DNA from: Nannochloropsis oceanica
Taxonomy: Eukaryota; Sar; Eustigmatophyceae; Eustigmatales; Monodopsidaceae
Length of the DNA: 64,000 bases
NCBI GenBank assembly: GCA_004519485.1
Contig: CP038106.1
Location: 941,501-1,005,500 of the forward strand
Reading direction: 5' to 3'
The position numbers and the translations under genes are program-made. The notes below the pieces were generated by a model. The model saw only the letters and a program-made list of their open reading frames with translations, ran no database searches and was not told the origin of the DNA. Positions 11,829-20,363 of this stretch are shown here, one piece after another (position 1 is the stretch's first letter; each line of letters opens with the position of its first letter).

Positions 11829-12228
11829 CTTACTATTCACTTAAAACATGTATGATAGGGATAACTAGTTATCCCTACAGGGGCCAGTACCATAGATAGA
11901 AACGCTTGCCACCATATCGATATCATCTACTTCCACAGTATGAGTATATAAAAACCGCCCCCCTCGTGTCACGCGGGGTATCCAGCATCAGGCCACTGGC
12001 GTTTTCCGCCCACCCACTAAAAATTGGCCGTTATTCGGCGGAACCCGAGTAGGGCTGAATAAGCCTGGAATTTATCGCGTGACACGAGGGGGGCGGCTTT
12101 TATATGCTCATACTGTGGTAGTAGATGATATCGATATGGTGGTAAGCGTTTCTATCTCTGGTACTGGCCCATATAGGGATAACTAGTTATCCCTATCGTA
12201 CATGAACATGGCTAGTGAATAGTAAGAT
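11827..12228. mobile_element. Foldback element with ~150-bp inverted arms
   Basis: The left arm 11827-11975 and right arm 12228-12076 are inverted copies, nearly identical apart from small indels near the outer ends; both start ATCTTACTATTCACT when read inward. A central spacer of about 100 bp (11976-12075) is unique. Each arm contains a perfect 22-bp palindrome (11856-11877 and 12174-12195) built from TAGGGATAAC, a TA centre and its complement. The arms also share a TATATAAAA-like box and a GC-rich block. No ORF fits inside, so it would be a non-autonomous foldback or MITE-like element. I see no convincing target-site duplication (flanks ...TTTGCGC and CTGGTC...). Confidence 0.75.
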
Positions 12229-12353
12229 CTGGTCATGTTATTGGGGGCGTATAGTAAAGATTATTATTACTACTTCTCTGTTTGTTTGCCAGATCGAAGG
12301 TTGTACCCCCTGGGAGCCAGGCATTCTAGATCATTAATCACCGCATCCTTAGC

Positions 12354-12692
12354 CTAGTCCAATTCGTTTGAATGCTCAATACCGGCCAGAAGAATCACAG
12401 ACACGAATTTTTTTTGACCGTTTTTCTTGATGGCATTCTTAATGCACTTGCCGTCATAATCATATGAAAAATGTTCTCTCATACGAGCGTCAAAGTTTAT
12501 CGTCTGTCCGACGTATATTTTCGAGTTGGCACGATAAATAAGGGCGTAAATTATACCGTCGTTATCCAATATCTTCCGATTCCGCAATTCGTAGGTGGGG
12601 CCCTGATTCTCTACCAGGTCCGACACGAATGCATCGCGACCACGAGAGGAGATGTCCGCGCGTAATTCCGCTAGAAAGGAAAAGAGTGCCAT
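12354..12692 (-). pseudogene. GIY-YIG nuclease domain ORF, apparently broken
   Basis: The N-terminal half shows the GIY-YIG fold signature: GIIYALIYRANSKIYVGQT, followed by an Arg-containing helix (DARMREHF) and a Lys-rich helix (CIKNAIKKNGQKKF). Such domains occur in homing endonucleases, in GIY-YIG proteins of large DNA viruses of algae, and in some retroelements. The frame begins at ATG 12692 (MALFSFLAEL) and looks broken near its 3' end, so the catalytic C-terminal part seems degraded; I see one or two breaks. It lies 125 bp from the foldback element and may belong to the same insertion history. The leader upstream of 12692 is also open but lacks features. Family assignment is good; origin is uncertain. 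Confidence 0.6.
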
Positions 12693-13089
12693 GTTGGGTG
12701 GGGGAAAACCTGTTATTTTGGAGGGGAGTATATGAGATGGCGTCAGGTGCTTATGTGTCAACTGAGCATCAAAAAAGGGAGAGTCAGTCAAAAAAGGCGC
12801 GTATTATGGGAAAAGGCACGCATTATATAGCTTGGAATGAAATGCGCGACTCAAAAAGGGCACTCGTTGAAAAATAAAAGGAATCGTGAAATATGATATT
12901 TACACAATTGAGTTGCAATATGGCTTTGTTTGATCTGTTTGATCAGATAAGCACGTGCGTACGTAGCATGTATCTGCAATGTGCGTGAAGATATACCGTC
13001 GACCTTGTGGAAACTGAAAATAAATATGCACGTGAATAAGAAAAAACATGTCATGTCTAACCTCGTTTTTTTTGCAACTGACTATATAT

Positions 13090-13400
13090 GCAGCACTACA
13101 ACCTGTGTAGTTTCCCTCTCCCCCTCACCATCCCTTCCTCCCTCCCTCCCTCCCTCCCTCCTTCACTCCTTCCAGACCACCACCGATGCCATTGACAGCA
13201 CCACAGCGTGTGTAGTTTCCCTCCCTCCCTCTTCCCGCTCTCTCCTTGGCCTCACCTTCATATCTCCCTCCCTCCCTCTCTCCTTCCTTCCCTCCTTCCA
13301 GACCACCACTGATGCTATCGGCAGCACCGCAGCGTGTGTAGTTTCCCTTTCCCCCCCCTCCCGCTCCCTCCTTGGCCTCAACCTCGGAAACTCCTCTTTC
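13090..13400 (+). repeat. Tandem 126-bp exon-like units in the PP2C locus
   Basis: The unit 13173-13298 (42 codons) begins CAGACCACCACCGATGCCAT and is followed at 13299 by a second copy; a third, shorter and more diverged copy ends at about 13172. Each starts after a CT-rich run ending in CCAG, exactly a splice acceptor with polypyrimidine tract. Only the last copy continues into the conserved LNLGNSSF block. Confidence 0.75.
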
Positions 13401-13629
13401 TGGCTTCTGCGTCGGAAAAAGGAAGGCGGGAAGGAGGAAGGAAGGGAGGGAAGGGGCGGGGGAGAATGGGGGGAGAAGGAGCTGGATGTCAAGAAGGAAG
13501 GGGGAAGAGAGGGAGGGAGGGAGGAAGGGAAGGAGGGAGTGAGGAAGGGCCCGTGGGAGGTGGTGTCTCGAACGTAGATGCAGACGCATGATTTTAATAT
13601 GCCTTATCGGCTGAGAACGAATTGCATGT

Positions 13630-13920
13630 ACGGATGGGAGGGAGGGAGGGAGGGAAGGAGGGAGGGAGGAAGGGCTGTATCTATGCACTTGAAATCAAAT
13701 GGGTGTCTGCGCCCTCACTCTCACTCTTCCTTCCTTCCCTCCCTCCCTCCCTCCCTCGGCGACCGTCCTGAATTCGGCCAGCTCTTGTCCCTCCGTACCG
13801 AGCCCGGTGACCTCCTCCTCCTCGCCTCCGACGGCCTTCATGACAACCTCTATGACACCGACATCCTCTCCTCCCTCTCCACCACCCTTCCTCCCTCCCT
13901 TCCTCCCTCCCTCCCTCCCC
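13630..13920. repeat. GGGA/CCCT microsatellites in the PP2C locus
   Basis: Runs of GGGAGGGA (13636-13672) and CCCTCCCT (about 13730-13756 and 13886-13920). They interrupt the conserved phosphatase blocks and resemble those flanking the 126-bp units at 13136-13165. Confidence 0.7.
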
Positions 13921-14325
13921 TCCTCTCGCCTGCTGCTGCGGCGGCAATGGCTCAGCAAGCTTCTGTTTTTGCAACGGATTCGTCTCGAGTCGCACCTTGG
14001 CAATTGTTGCGTGCTCTGCTGCCACAGGAGAAGAAAAAGGCGCTGCATTCTTTTACTTGGAAGAGGAAGGAGGAGGAGCAGGCGGCCATGTGCGGGTTAG
14101 ATGAGAATGGACGGCCTTTGCGGGCGTTGGGAGGGAATCAGGATGATATTACTGTGGTGTTAGCGCGCGTGCATTGAGCTAGTTTATTTTTTATACAATG
14201 ACAATTGAAGAAAGAAGAAACACAGAAATGGAAGAAGAGTAAGCAGTCTCTTTGTTTCACAATCATTCATTTATGTTCTTCGTAGTGGTTGTTGTAATTT
14301 ATTTGTATTACTTGCTCTTCTTTTA

Positions 14326-16145
14326 TCATCCTTTCCCCCCCTCTACTTCACCTTCGATCCAGTCCTTACGGCGCTTGTTGAGTGTACGGCCGAAGGGAGT
14401 CAAGCGCTGGCTTTCGGGCGCGCTGATGTCGCACAGGTAATATTGGATGGTCGCCACGTTTTCCTTCATCTTCCCTGCCACCCAATCCGGGTCGTAACAC
14501 GTAAGATGGACGTGCTCCTCCTTACCCTGAATGTGCTCATCCGCGGCGACACAAGCATTTCTGGTCCACTCCACAGACTTGGCGTCAGAAGCTGCGTCTA
14601 TATAAGCATCGGTGTGATTGCGCGAGGCGAGCATGTAGCGCACGACGTAGGCGACATAGGTCGGCAAAGGCAGGATGAGGTCGCCAGTGGGAACCTCGTT
14701 TTGCAAGTAGGCAGGCGTGGCGGTGGACAAAAACAAACTCCTCGAGGCCTGGAACAATCCGCACTTCTCGGCAATGTCCTTGCTGGGCCCCGTGATGATG
14801 GAATAGTTACGGCCGGTCCATGATAACGCCCCGTTTATTGTGTAAAAGTTCTCGATGTCAATATCAGCCACACTGTCCAATGTCGGCTTCCCGCCCGCCA
14901 TATCCACTGTGGAAATGCCAAAGTACCGAATGTCATAATCGGCTGGTACGTCCACAAACCGAGGCCCACGCTCCAACCCACCGGTTGGCGTGAAGGGCAT
15001 ACGCCCTGTGATGTGGCCCAGCAGGTATACCGGCCCCTCGGGCTTGGCCTCGTAGTAACTACCCGCAAACATATAATTGGAGTCGGCGTTGCTAAATAGC
15101 CCTTGATTGTCATCGACGGGCAGGACAAAGGCGTTGCCGTTCACATTCTTGAGGGCTTCATGTCGGGGTAGGTTGTACCGGAAGGACGTCAACCTTCTGC
15201 GCGCCTCCTCGGCAAACATTTGCGTCGTGAAATTCATGGCCGGGCGACCACAGGGGAACAATTCCATCCAGCCTGCCGATTGATTACCGTAAAACAGCTT
15301 GGCAGGGGCCACGTTGCCCCATACCACTGTGGGGTCCTCGTAGGTAGCAAGATCGAAAGGCTCATAGCCATCCCGAACGTGAAAGAGGCGGAAAATGAGA
15401 ACTACTGCGCACCCACCTTTGACGGACGTGTCGCAGGCGGCACGATCCTTCGCATCCACGTTCTTTCCCAGCACCGCCAATTGATTCTCTCTGGGAAGGT
15501 TTGGTACCTTGCCATCAAAGGTGATGTAGACCTCGAACGTGCCCGCCTCTCCTTCCGGCAGGGTCTGGTGGGCGTCACGGAACGCGTACGGATTAGTTCC
15601 CGTTGTAGACAGCACCTCGTAATCCGTCAAAGTGTCAGAGGGCATGCCATTTTCGTCGTAGGTGGAGATGGAGAAATAGCGCAGGTCCTTGGGAAACGTA
15701 CTCGTGAGCTTGACATGATTCCAGGAAGTCAAGTTAGGCAACACAGTGGTAAGGTACACACAGGCCAACTCCGGCAGTGCGATGGGGAAGGTCTGGATCG
15801 TAGCAAGAAGCTGCCATGAGCACTGTAAGGTTGGTGCGTGTGACCGTGATCGCAAGAATTTGGAAAGTGAGCTTGCTTCTGCATACACCGCTTTACCTTG
15901 GGAAGATAAGGGAGCCAGTCAGTCACGTCCTTCTGGAAATTTGGACTGTTGAGTGGCTGTCGCTCTTGTCTAAAATCCTCTTCTACAAGGAAGCGAGCCT
16001 TGTATTGAGCGTCCGTCCTGTATTGCTCTTGTGGGCTGCGTCTGCTGGTGCTGTTGAAGAGGCGAAGTTGTAATGCGGCGGTCCCACCGCCCACCACCAG
16101 CGTGAAGAGCCAGAGGGGGCGGCTCGTTGCTACACGCATGTGCAA
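14326..16145 (-). CDS. Membrane-anchored protein with two homologous halves, unknown function
   Basis: Family not recognised. Two exons: 16145-15897 and 15822-14326; the 74-nt intron (GTAAAG...TTACAG) is phase 0, joining LPYLPK to CSWQLLATIQTF. The product has 581 residues. The N-terminus has a signal anchor (LWLFTLVVGGGTAALQLRLF, residues about 10-30), so the rest would lie in the secretory lumen or outside; Asn-X-Ser/Thr sites are present. The body contains an internal duplication: KDLRYFSISTYDENGMPSDT and, about 240 residues later, YDIRYFGISTVDMAGGKPTL, each followed by an acidic stretch and a Tyr-rich segment. Two copies of one beta-rich domain seem likely. The 3' end converges on the PP2C locus. 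ATG 16139 is an alternative start. Confidence 0.85.
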
Positions 16146-16744
16146 CTACTCGAGAGAAATTCTTGTGCTCTGTATTGGATCAAAGTGGATAAGTGGGAAC
16201 TATGTGGTGAGGGGCCAGTGATGTGCGAAAGAAGAAGGAGGGAGGGAAGGGGACTTACAAAGGGTGGGGCTTGGGCATTTTTTGCCTAGTGGGAAGGGGG
16301 CAAAGGAGGAAGGGAAAAAGTGAGTTGGTGGCTTTGTGGTCTAGCCAACACGAACTACAAGAGATGCCCTTGGGGTCGTACTGGACAGTGCGGTTGGTCG
16401 CTCAGAGGCCGTGCTTGTCGGGAAGAAGCGCCCGAGACGTAGGCCCGACATGTCGAAATGGCCGCCGCCAAACGAAAGCATTTTTGGTCCCAGTATTCCG
16501 CGACCCAAATGACAAGATATACACTCCCTACCAGGTGTTACAGACGCCGTCATCGGTTGCGGCCAAGCATGATATAGCTGACTGTAGAGACATCACGGAG
16601 ACCCTCCACCGATGCGATTTTTCCCTTTCGTCTTTCGGTGAACACAGATGCAACAGATGTTTCTTCTTTCGATGAGGAAGAAAATCAACTAAAAAATAAC
16701 TTGTTCTCTCTTTTTTTTCTTCTTTTTTTCACATACCACGGCCT
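16146..16744. other. Intergenic with the methyltransferase 3' UTR
   Basis: Contains the promoter of the 14326-16145 gene and the 3' UTR of the methyltransferase gene. The part 16538-16744 belongs to the segment copied at 11478. Confidence 0.6.
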
Positions 16745-18071
16745 TCATGCACCCGGCTTTTCTGCCACGTATATTTTGCCGGGGACGGGTATTGTGGATT
16801 CCTTCCGTATTTGCACCTCGACATAAGCCCGCAGCTCGAGACCATAAGCGGCCAATAACCTTAAAATGTAGGCGTGTGTTTGCGCATACCGGCCCGACGA
16901 CATGAGGCAAAACTCAGGCACCATCGCAGTGTCTTCCTCATGTTTAGCAGAAGAGGGAGACAATGCCGTCGTGTTGATGGCAGCTGCGAGGCGTTGTCCA
17001 TCCCTTCCTCTCCCTTTTTCCATAAGCTCTTCAATCGAGAAAGCAAAAAGCCCACCCTTTCTCAAAGCTTGCGACACCAAGGCAAAGCACTCATCAAGCT
17101 GGCCCACATAAATGAATGTATCGGCTGATAATATCATATTCAACGACCCCGCTTTTTCCTGACGCAAAGCCTCATGCATTTCCTGAACTCGCACTTCCGT
17201 GTAGTCACCACTCTCTCGAGCTTTAGCAACCATCTTTCTTGACAAATCGCATCCCAACATGGCGCCACCCGATGGTGCCAGAACTGTCGTTGTTGATTCT
17301 CGCTTTGCCCTCGCCTCCGACCCATCGATATCAGAAATACCCCATACATACTCTCGAAATATTCTGCCGCACAACCCTGTGCCTGAGCCTAAATCCATCA
17401 CGCGCCACCCGCCTTCAAGAGGAGGAGGACAGACGACGTCATGGACAGCCTCGTAAAGGTCCCATGGCACCCGGTAGGAAAGATGGGATACAAGCTTCTC
17501 CTCAAATGTATCTGCTAGCTCGTCAAACACATCTCGCACGTAGTCCGGCGCGGCGGCAAGCGTGCTGGGGCCTTCCCCTGTCAGAACTGCCAGTCGATGC
17601 AGGGCCCGCGGATTGGGGGAGGCTCCATCTACCACCAGGCGACGGTAGGCTTCAATGACTGCATCTCGCTCCGTGGCCGCTAAGACGGTCCCAAGGAAGA
17701 TGTGGGCGGTGGCATCATTGGAGCGCAAGGCTAGGGTCTGCATCCGGTGGAAGGGGGGGAGGGGGAGCTGGCTGGATAAGACGAGAAAATTTAGGGAAAG
17801 TCAAGGTATCCTGACAAACCTTTTCTGTGTAGTCGACAGCCAATCTTGTAAATCCCAGCATCTGTAGTATTGTCGCAATGTTGAAAGCTGCATTCGCACG
17901 GCCTGGCTCTAATCGCAGCACGGTCGAGAAGCCTCGTAGCGCCAATCCCCACTCGCCAGCCTCGTGATGTGTTACAGCCTGATTGAAGAGTCTGTCGGCG
18001 CTGCAGGCAGCCACATCCCCGTCCGCATCATTGAGAAGTGCCTCAACCTCCTCTGCCGTGTCGATTCTCAT
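16745..18071 (-). CDS. TPR-containing SAM-dependent methyltransferase
   Basis: Predicted class I methyltransferase with N-terminal tetratricopeptide repeats, as in COG4976-type proteins; substrate unknown. Exon 1 is 18071-17820, exon 2 is 17737-16745; the 82-nt intron (GTTTGT...GATGCAG) is phase 0 and completes a TPR helix pair. Residues about 25-130 form TPRs (LFNQAVTHHEAGEWGLALRG; NAAFNIATILQMLGFTRLAV). The SAM-binding motif I reads VMDLGSGTGLCG near residue 200, followed by motif II-like LGCDLSRKMVAKA and NMILSADTFIYVG. About 30 residues (VWGISDIDG...) are inserted between motif I and the next strand, unusual for the family; this may be a short unspliced intron starting at GTATGT. The C-terminus is YVAEKPGA. 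Its 3' end was duplicated to 11478-11828. Confidence 0.85.
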
Positions 18072-18537
18072 GATAGCCCTTCCTGCGGAGAAAAAAAGAA
18101 GGGCGAGGATGGTGAGAGAGGATGTACAATACGGCGCGTGGAAGTGGACGACGGTGACGTTGAATTGTCCGGGTGTTTAGTCTGTGAAATATATATTTTC
18201 TCTGCGGGAATGCGTGTAGGACAGCATCCAGTGGTAGGTGTACCATTCCGCGGGGAGAAAAACAGGAAACTGCTGAAAACAAAGAGCTTTGCTTGTTTTT
18301 TCCCAAGCCACGCGAACAAAAGGGAGTCGTGGAGATTATTTTTGAGGGTAGGGAGATTTCGGCTTGCGTGACACAAATTACAATGGACGAATTGTAATTG
18401 ATCGCATATCGTGGTTTTCATTCGATTTTCCTCCATTCTTCAGTCATTCATGTCTCACTTTCCCCGTGTAACTTCCTACAATGTCCACTTCCTGTTGGCT
18501 ATTCAACTCGTCCTTTTGCCCTCTTGTACGCTCATGT
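18072..18537. other. Intergenic, no gene seen
   Basis: Promoter region of the methyltransferase gene and 3' UTR of the CDGSH gene (both minus strand). No conserved frame. Confidence 0.5.
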
Positions 18538-19114
18538 TTAGTTGGATGGCTTCGGCGTGGAAACAATGAGAGGACCGATGTTGTCCCCCGTAGCTTCATT
18601 GTGCTTCATGTGCGCGCCGTCGCATAAGGGGAATGTTCCACTTTGCCTGTTATTTGTAATTCGAACAGAGTATGAGCCGCCGCACATTCGTAACATGCTC
18701 GTGGTCCATCCGCAGCCCCATGTCCTACTCATACTACCTACCAGCAGCGGCAGAACACCTTCTTCTCTCCAGGTTTCATCTCTACCATGGTCACCACCTT
18801 CGGACTCTCCAAGTCGACCTTGTTGTTGATCTTGGCCTGACAAAGGAAATGTGGGAGAGGAGTCGAGCTCAACGACGGGATGCGGCAGTGGGCAAAGACG
18901 CCCTTAAGATAACCCCGCACAAGCGCGCTGTCTAGACTCATACACTCAGTTTCTAAACTTGGACAAGACGCAGGAGACATACATAGGCGCCTCACTTCCA
19001 CCGACATACCTGCAGAAAGAGTTGAGGGCGGCTTGTTTTGGGCACCATAAAAGCGTCGGAGGCGACGAAGAGGGTTACAAGGACAGTGCTCAGGACATAT
19101 CTCATGCTGTTCAT
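18538..19114 (-). CDS. Plastid-type CDGSH iron-sulfur protein (NEET family)
   Basis: Small 2Fe-2S protein of the mitoNEET/CISD family, handling iron-sulfur clusters or redox signals. Three exons (19114-19010, 18836-18742, 18646-18538) with introns of 173 nt (phase 0, GTATGT) and 95 nt (phase 2, GTAGGT) give 102 residues. The cluster motif spans the last junction: VFCRCW from exon 2 plus [12 protein letters not shown] from exon 3, i.e. ligands Cys64, Cys66, Cys75 and His79. The following [16 protein letters not shown] is nearly the family consensus. The N-terminus is a signal peptide ([19 protein letters not shown]) ending in Ala-Phe, the heterokont plastid import signature, so the product is probably plastid-located rather than mitochondrial. 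ATG 19105 (MRYV) is an equally possible start. Confidence 0.92.
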
Positions 19115-19374
19115 CTTGCGGGATTTGGGGGGAAGGGGGAAAGATTTGGGGGGGGTGACTAAATCGCCACTTCTGGTGCACATGATGATGGGCATCGACG
19201 CGGGATATGGTGACAAAGTCCGTGAGGTCCGGGCACTTTTACAGGCAAAAAAACAAGCTACACTGTCAGCTCAGTCTCACTGCCGGGTACTTTAGCTCGC
19301 AACATGTACTACGCACGTTCAGACTGTTCCGCGTGGGTGCCGGGTCACGCATATTTTTATTTTGGTGGCCGTGA

Positions 19375-19665
19375 GGCGACCCGGGTCAACCTGGCGGAGG
19401 GTTTTGTGTGAAGAGGGATTGAGTGCCAGGCCCCCCCCACGATGGAGGGCTTCGAAAGGGAAGCTACGGCCCTCATCCTCCCTTTCTTCTCGTCCCTTCC
19501 TTCTCCTTTCCCATTCTGCCTCGTCTGGAGCATTTCAGTACTTGATCACCCAGGTACCCGGGTTCCTGGCGGACCCGGGCTGTCAAACCAGATCCGGGTC
19601 GTCCTTTAGCCCGGGTCCAGTTCCCAGGTCTGTCGGGTACCCGGAAATACCGGGCCTGAGCCCAC
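19375..19665. repeat. Dispersed ACCCGGGT/TACCCGG motif cluster
   Basis: Repeated short motifs (GACCCGGGT, GTACCCGGGT, GACCCGGGC, GCCCGGGTC, GGTACCCGG) occur at least eight times, some in inverted orientation, so the stretch can fold. Not a regular tandem array. Confidence 0.6.
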
Positions 19666-20258
19666 CCCTGCCAGCAGTGGCGACATGAAAAGACAGTCCA
19701 TTGACTCGTTAATTTTCTGTCCGCAAGACAGTCAATTGAGAATAAATAGTTGGGAACGATGAGTCCACACAATTTATTCGCAAGACTCTCCCTCAGGTAT
19801 GTGGGCCGGCCACGAGTTCGACGAGCACGACCAGTCTGATATCAAAGACAACGAGACCGTTCGCATTCGGTAGATCTTGAGGATAAGTGAGATAAGTCAA
19901 GTCACACAAGAAATTGGTGGCTCCTGTTCGGGGTTGAAATTGCATCGAAAAGAGTCTCTTTTTTCCAGGCACGATATTTTCGTGCGGACAACAAGCAACC
20001 CATCGCAGAAGTCCTCTTTTTTTGTGTTTCCTGAACAACTCACGCCAAACACAACACAACATGGCTCTTTCCTAATGGGCGTTGAGAATTATGGCGTGTG
20101 TCTCAAGGTCGACCCCCTCCGCCGACAAGAAATCATTGCAAAAACCGTGGAGAGATGCCTCCTTCACAGTCTCGCCTGTTGTGCTTGCCAAAGGTACATG
20201 GAGTCCCTCGACAAATCTCCTTAAACACAGATGTATGAAAATAATAAAGGGTACAACG

Positions 20259-20322
20259 TAGTGCTGGCAGCAGTGTACGCAGTGCTGGCAGCAGTGTACG
20301 CAGTGCTGGCAGCGGTGTACTG
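20259..20322. repeat. 21-bp tandem repeat, three units
   Basis: Unit GTGCTGGCAGCAGTGTACGC plus A, two full copies (20261-20302) and a partial third with one change (GCGG). Confidence 0.85.
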
Positions 20323-20363
20323 TACAACACGACGCTAGCAAAAAACTTCTGGTGGTAATAAAT

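Larger units (their letters stand above)
12981..14177 (+). pseudogene. PTC7-like PP2C phosphatase, 5'-truncated
   Basis: The mitochondrial PTC7/PPTC7 family consists of Mn/Mg-dependent protein phosphatases. The order of family motifs is preserved: DAIGSTAACVVSL, then LLGLNLGNSSFWLLR (family 'ANLGDSGF'), EVVSRT..QTHDFNMPYRL (family 'Q.HYFN.PYQL'), GDLLLLASDGLHDNLYD and, at the end, LGGNQDDITVVLARV. Missing is the N-terminal third with the metal-binding 'DGVGGW' region; I find no exon for it upstream. A TAG at 13575-13577 lies in frame between EVVSRT and MQTHDFN. Low-complexity GGGA/CCCT runs interrupt the conserved blocks. A 126-bp unit (13173-13298) repeats in frame at 13299 onward. Either a decayed gene or one whose exon structure I cannot resolve; a 5' loss next to the foldback/GIY-YIG patch favours decay. 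Confidence 0.6.
19115..20363. other. Intergenic with GC-rich and tandem repeats
   Basis: Between the CDGSH start and the C2H2 gene stop. Contains a cluster of CCCGGGT-type motifs (19375-19665) and a 21-bp tandem repeat (20259-20322). No conserved open frame is visible. Confidence 0.5.

Noticed and set aside
11856-12195. True I-SceI recognition site
   Set aside because: Only the first ten bases agree; the remaining bases of the site are different, so cutting by that enzyme is not implied.
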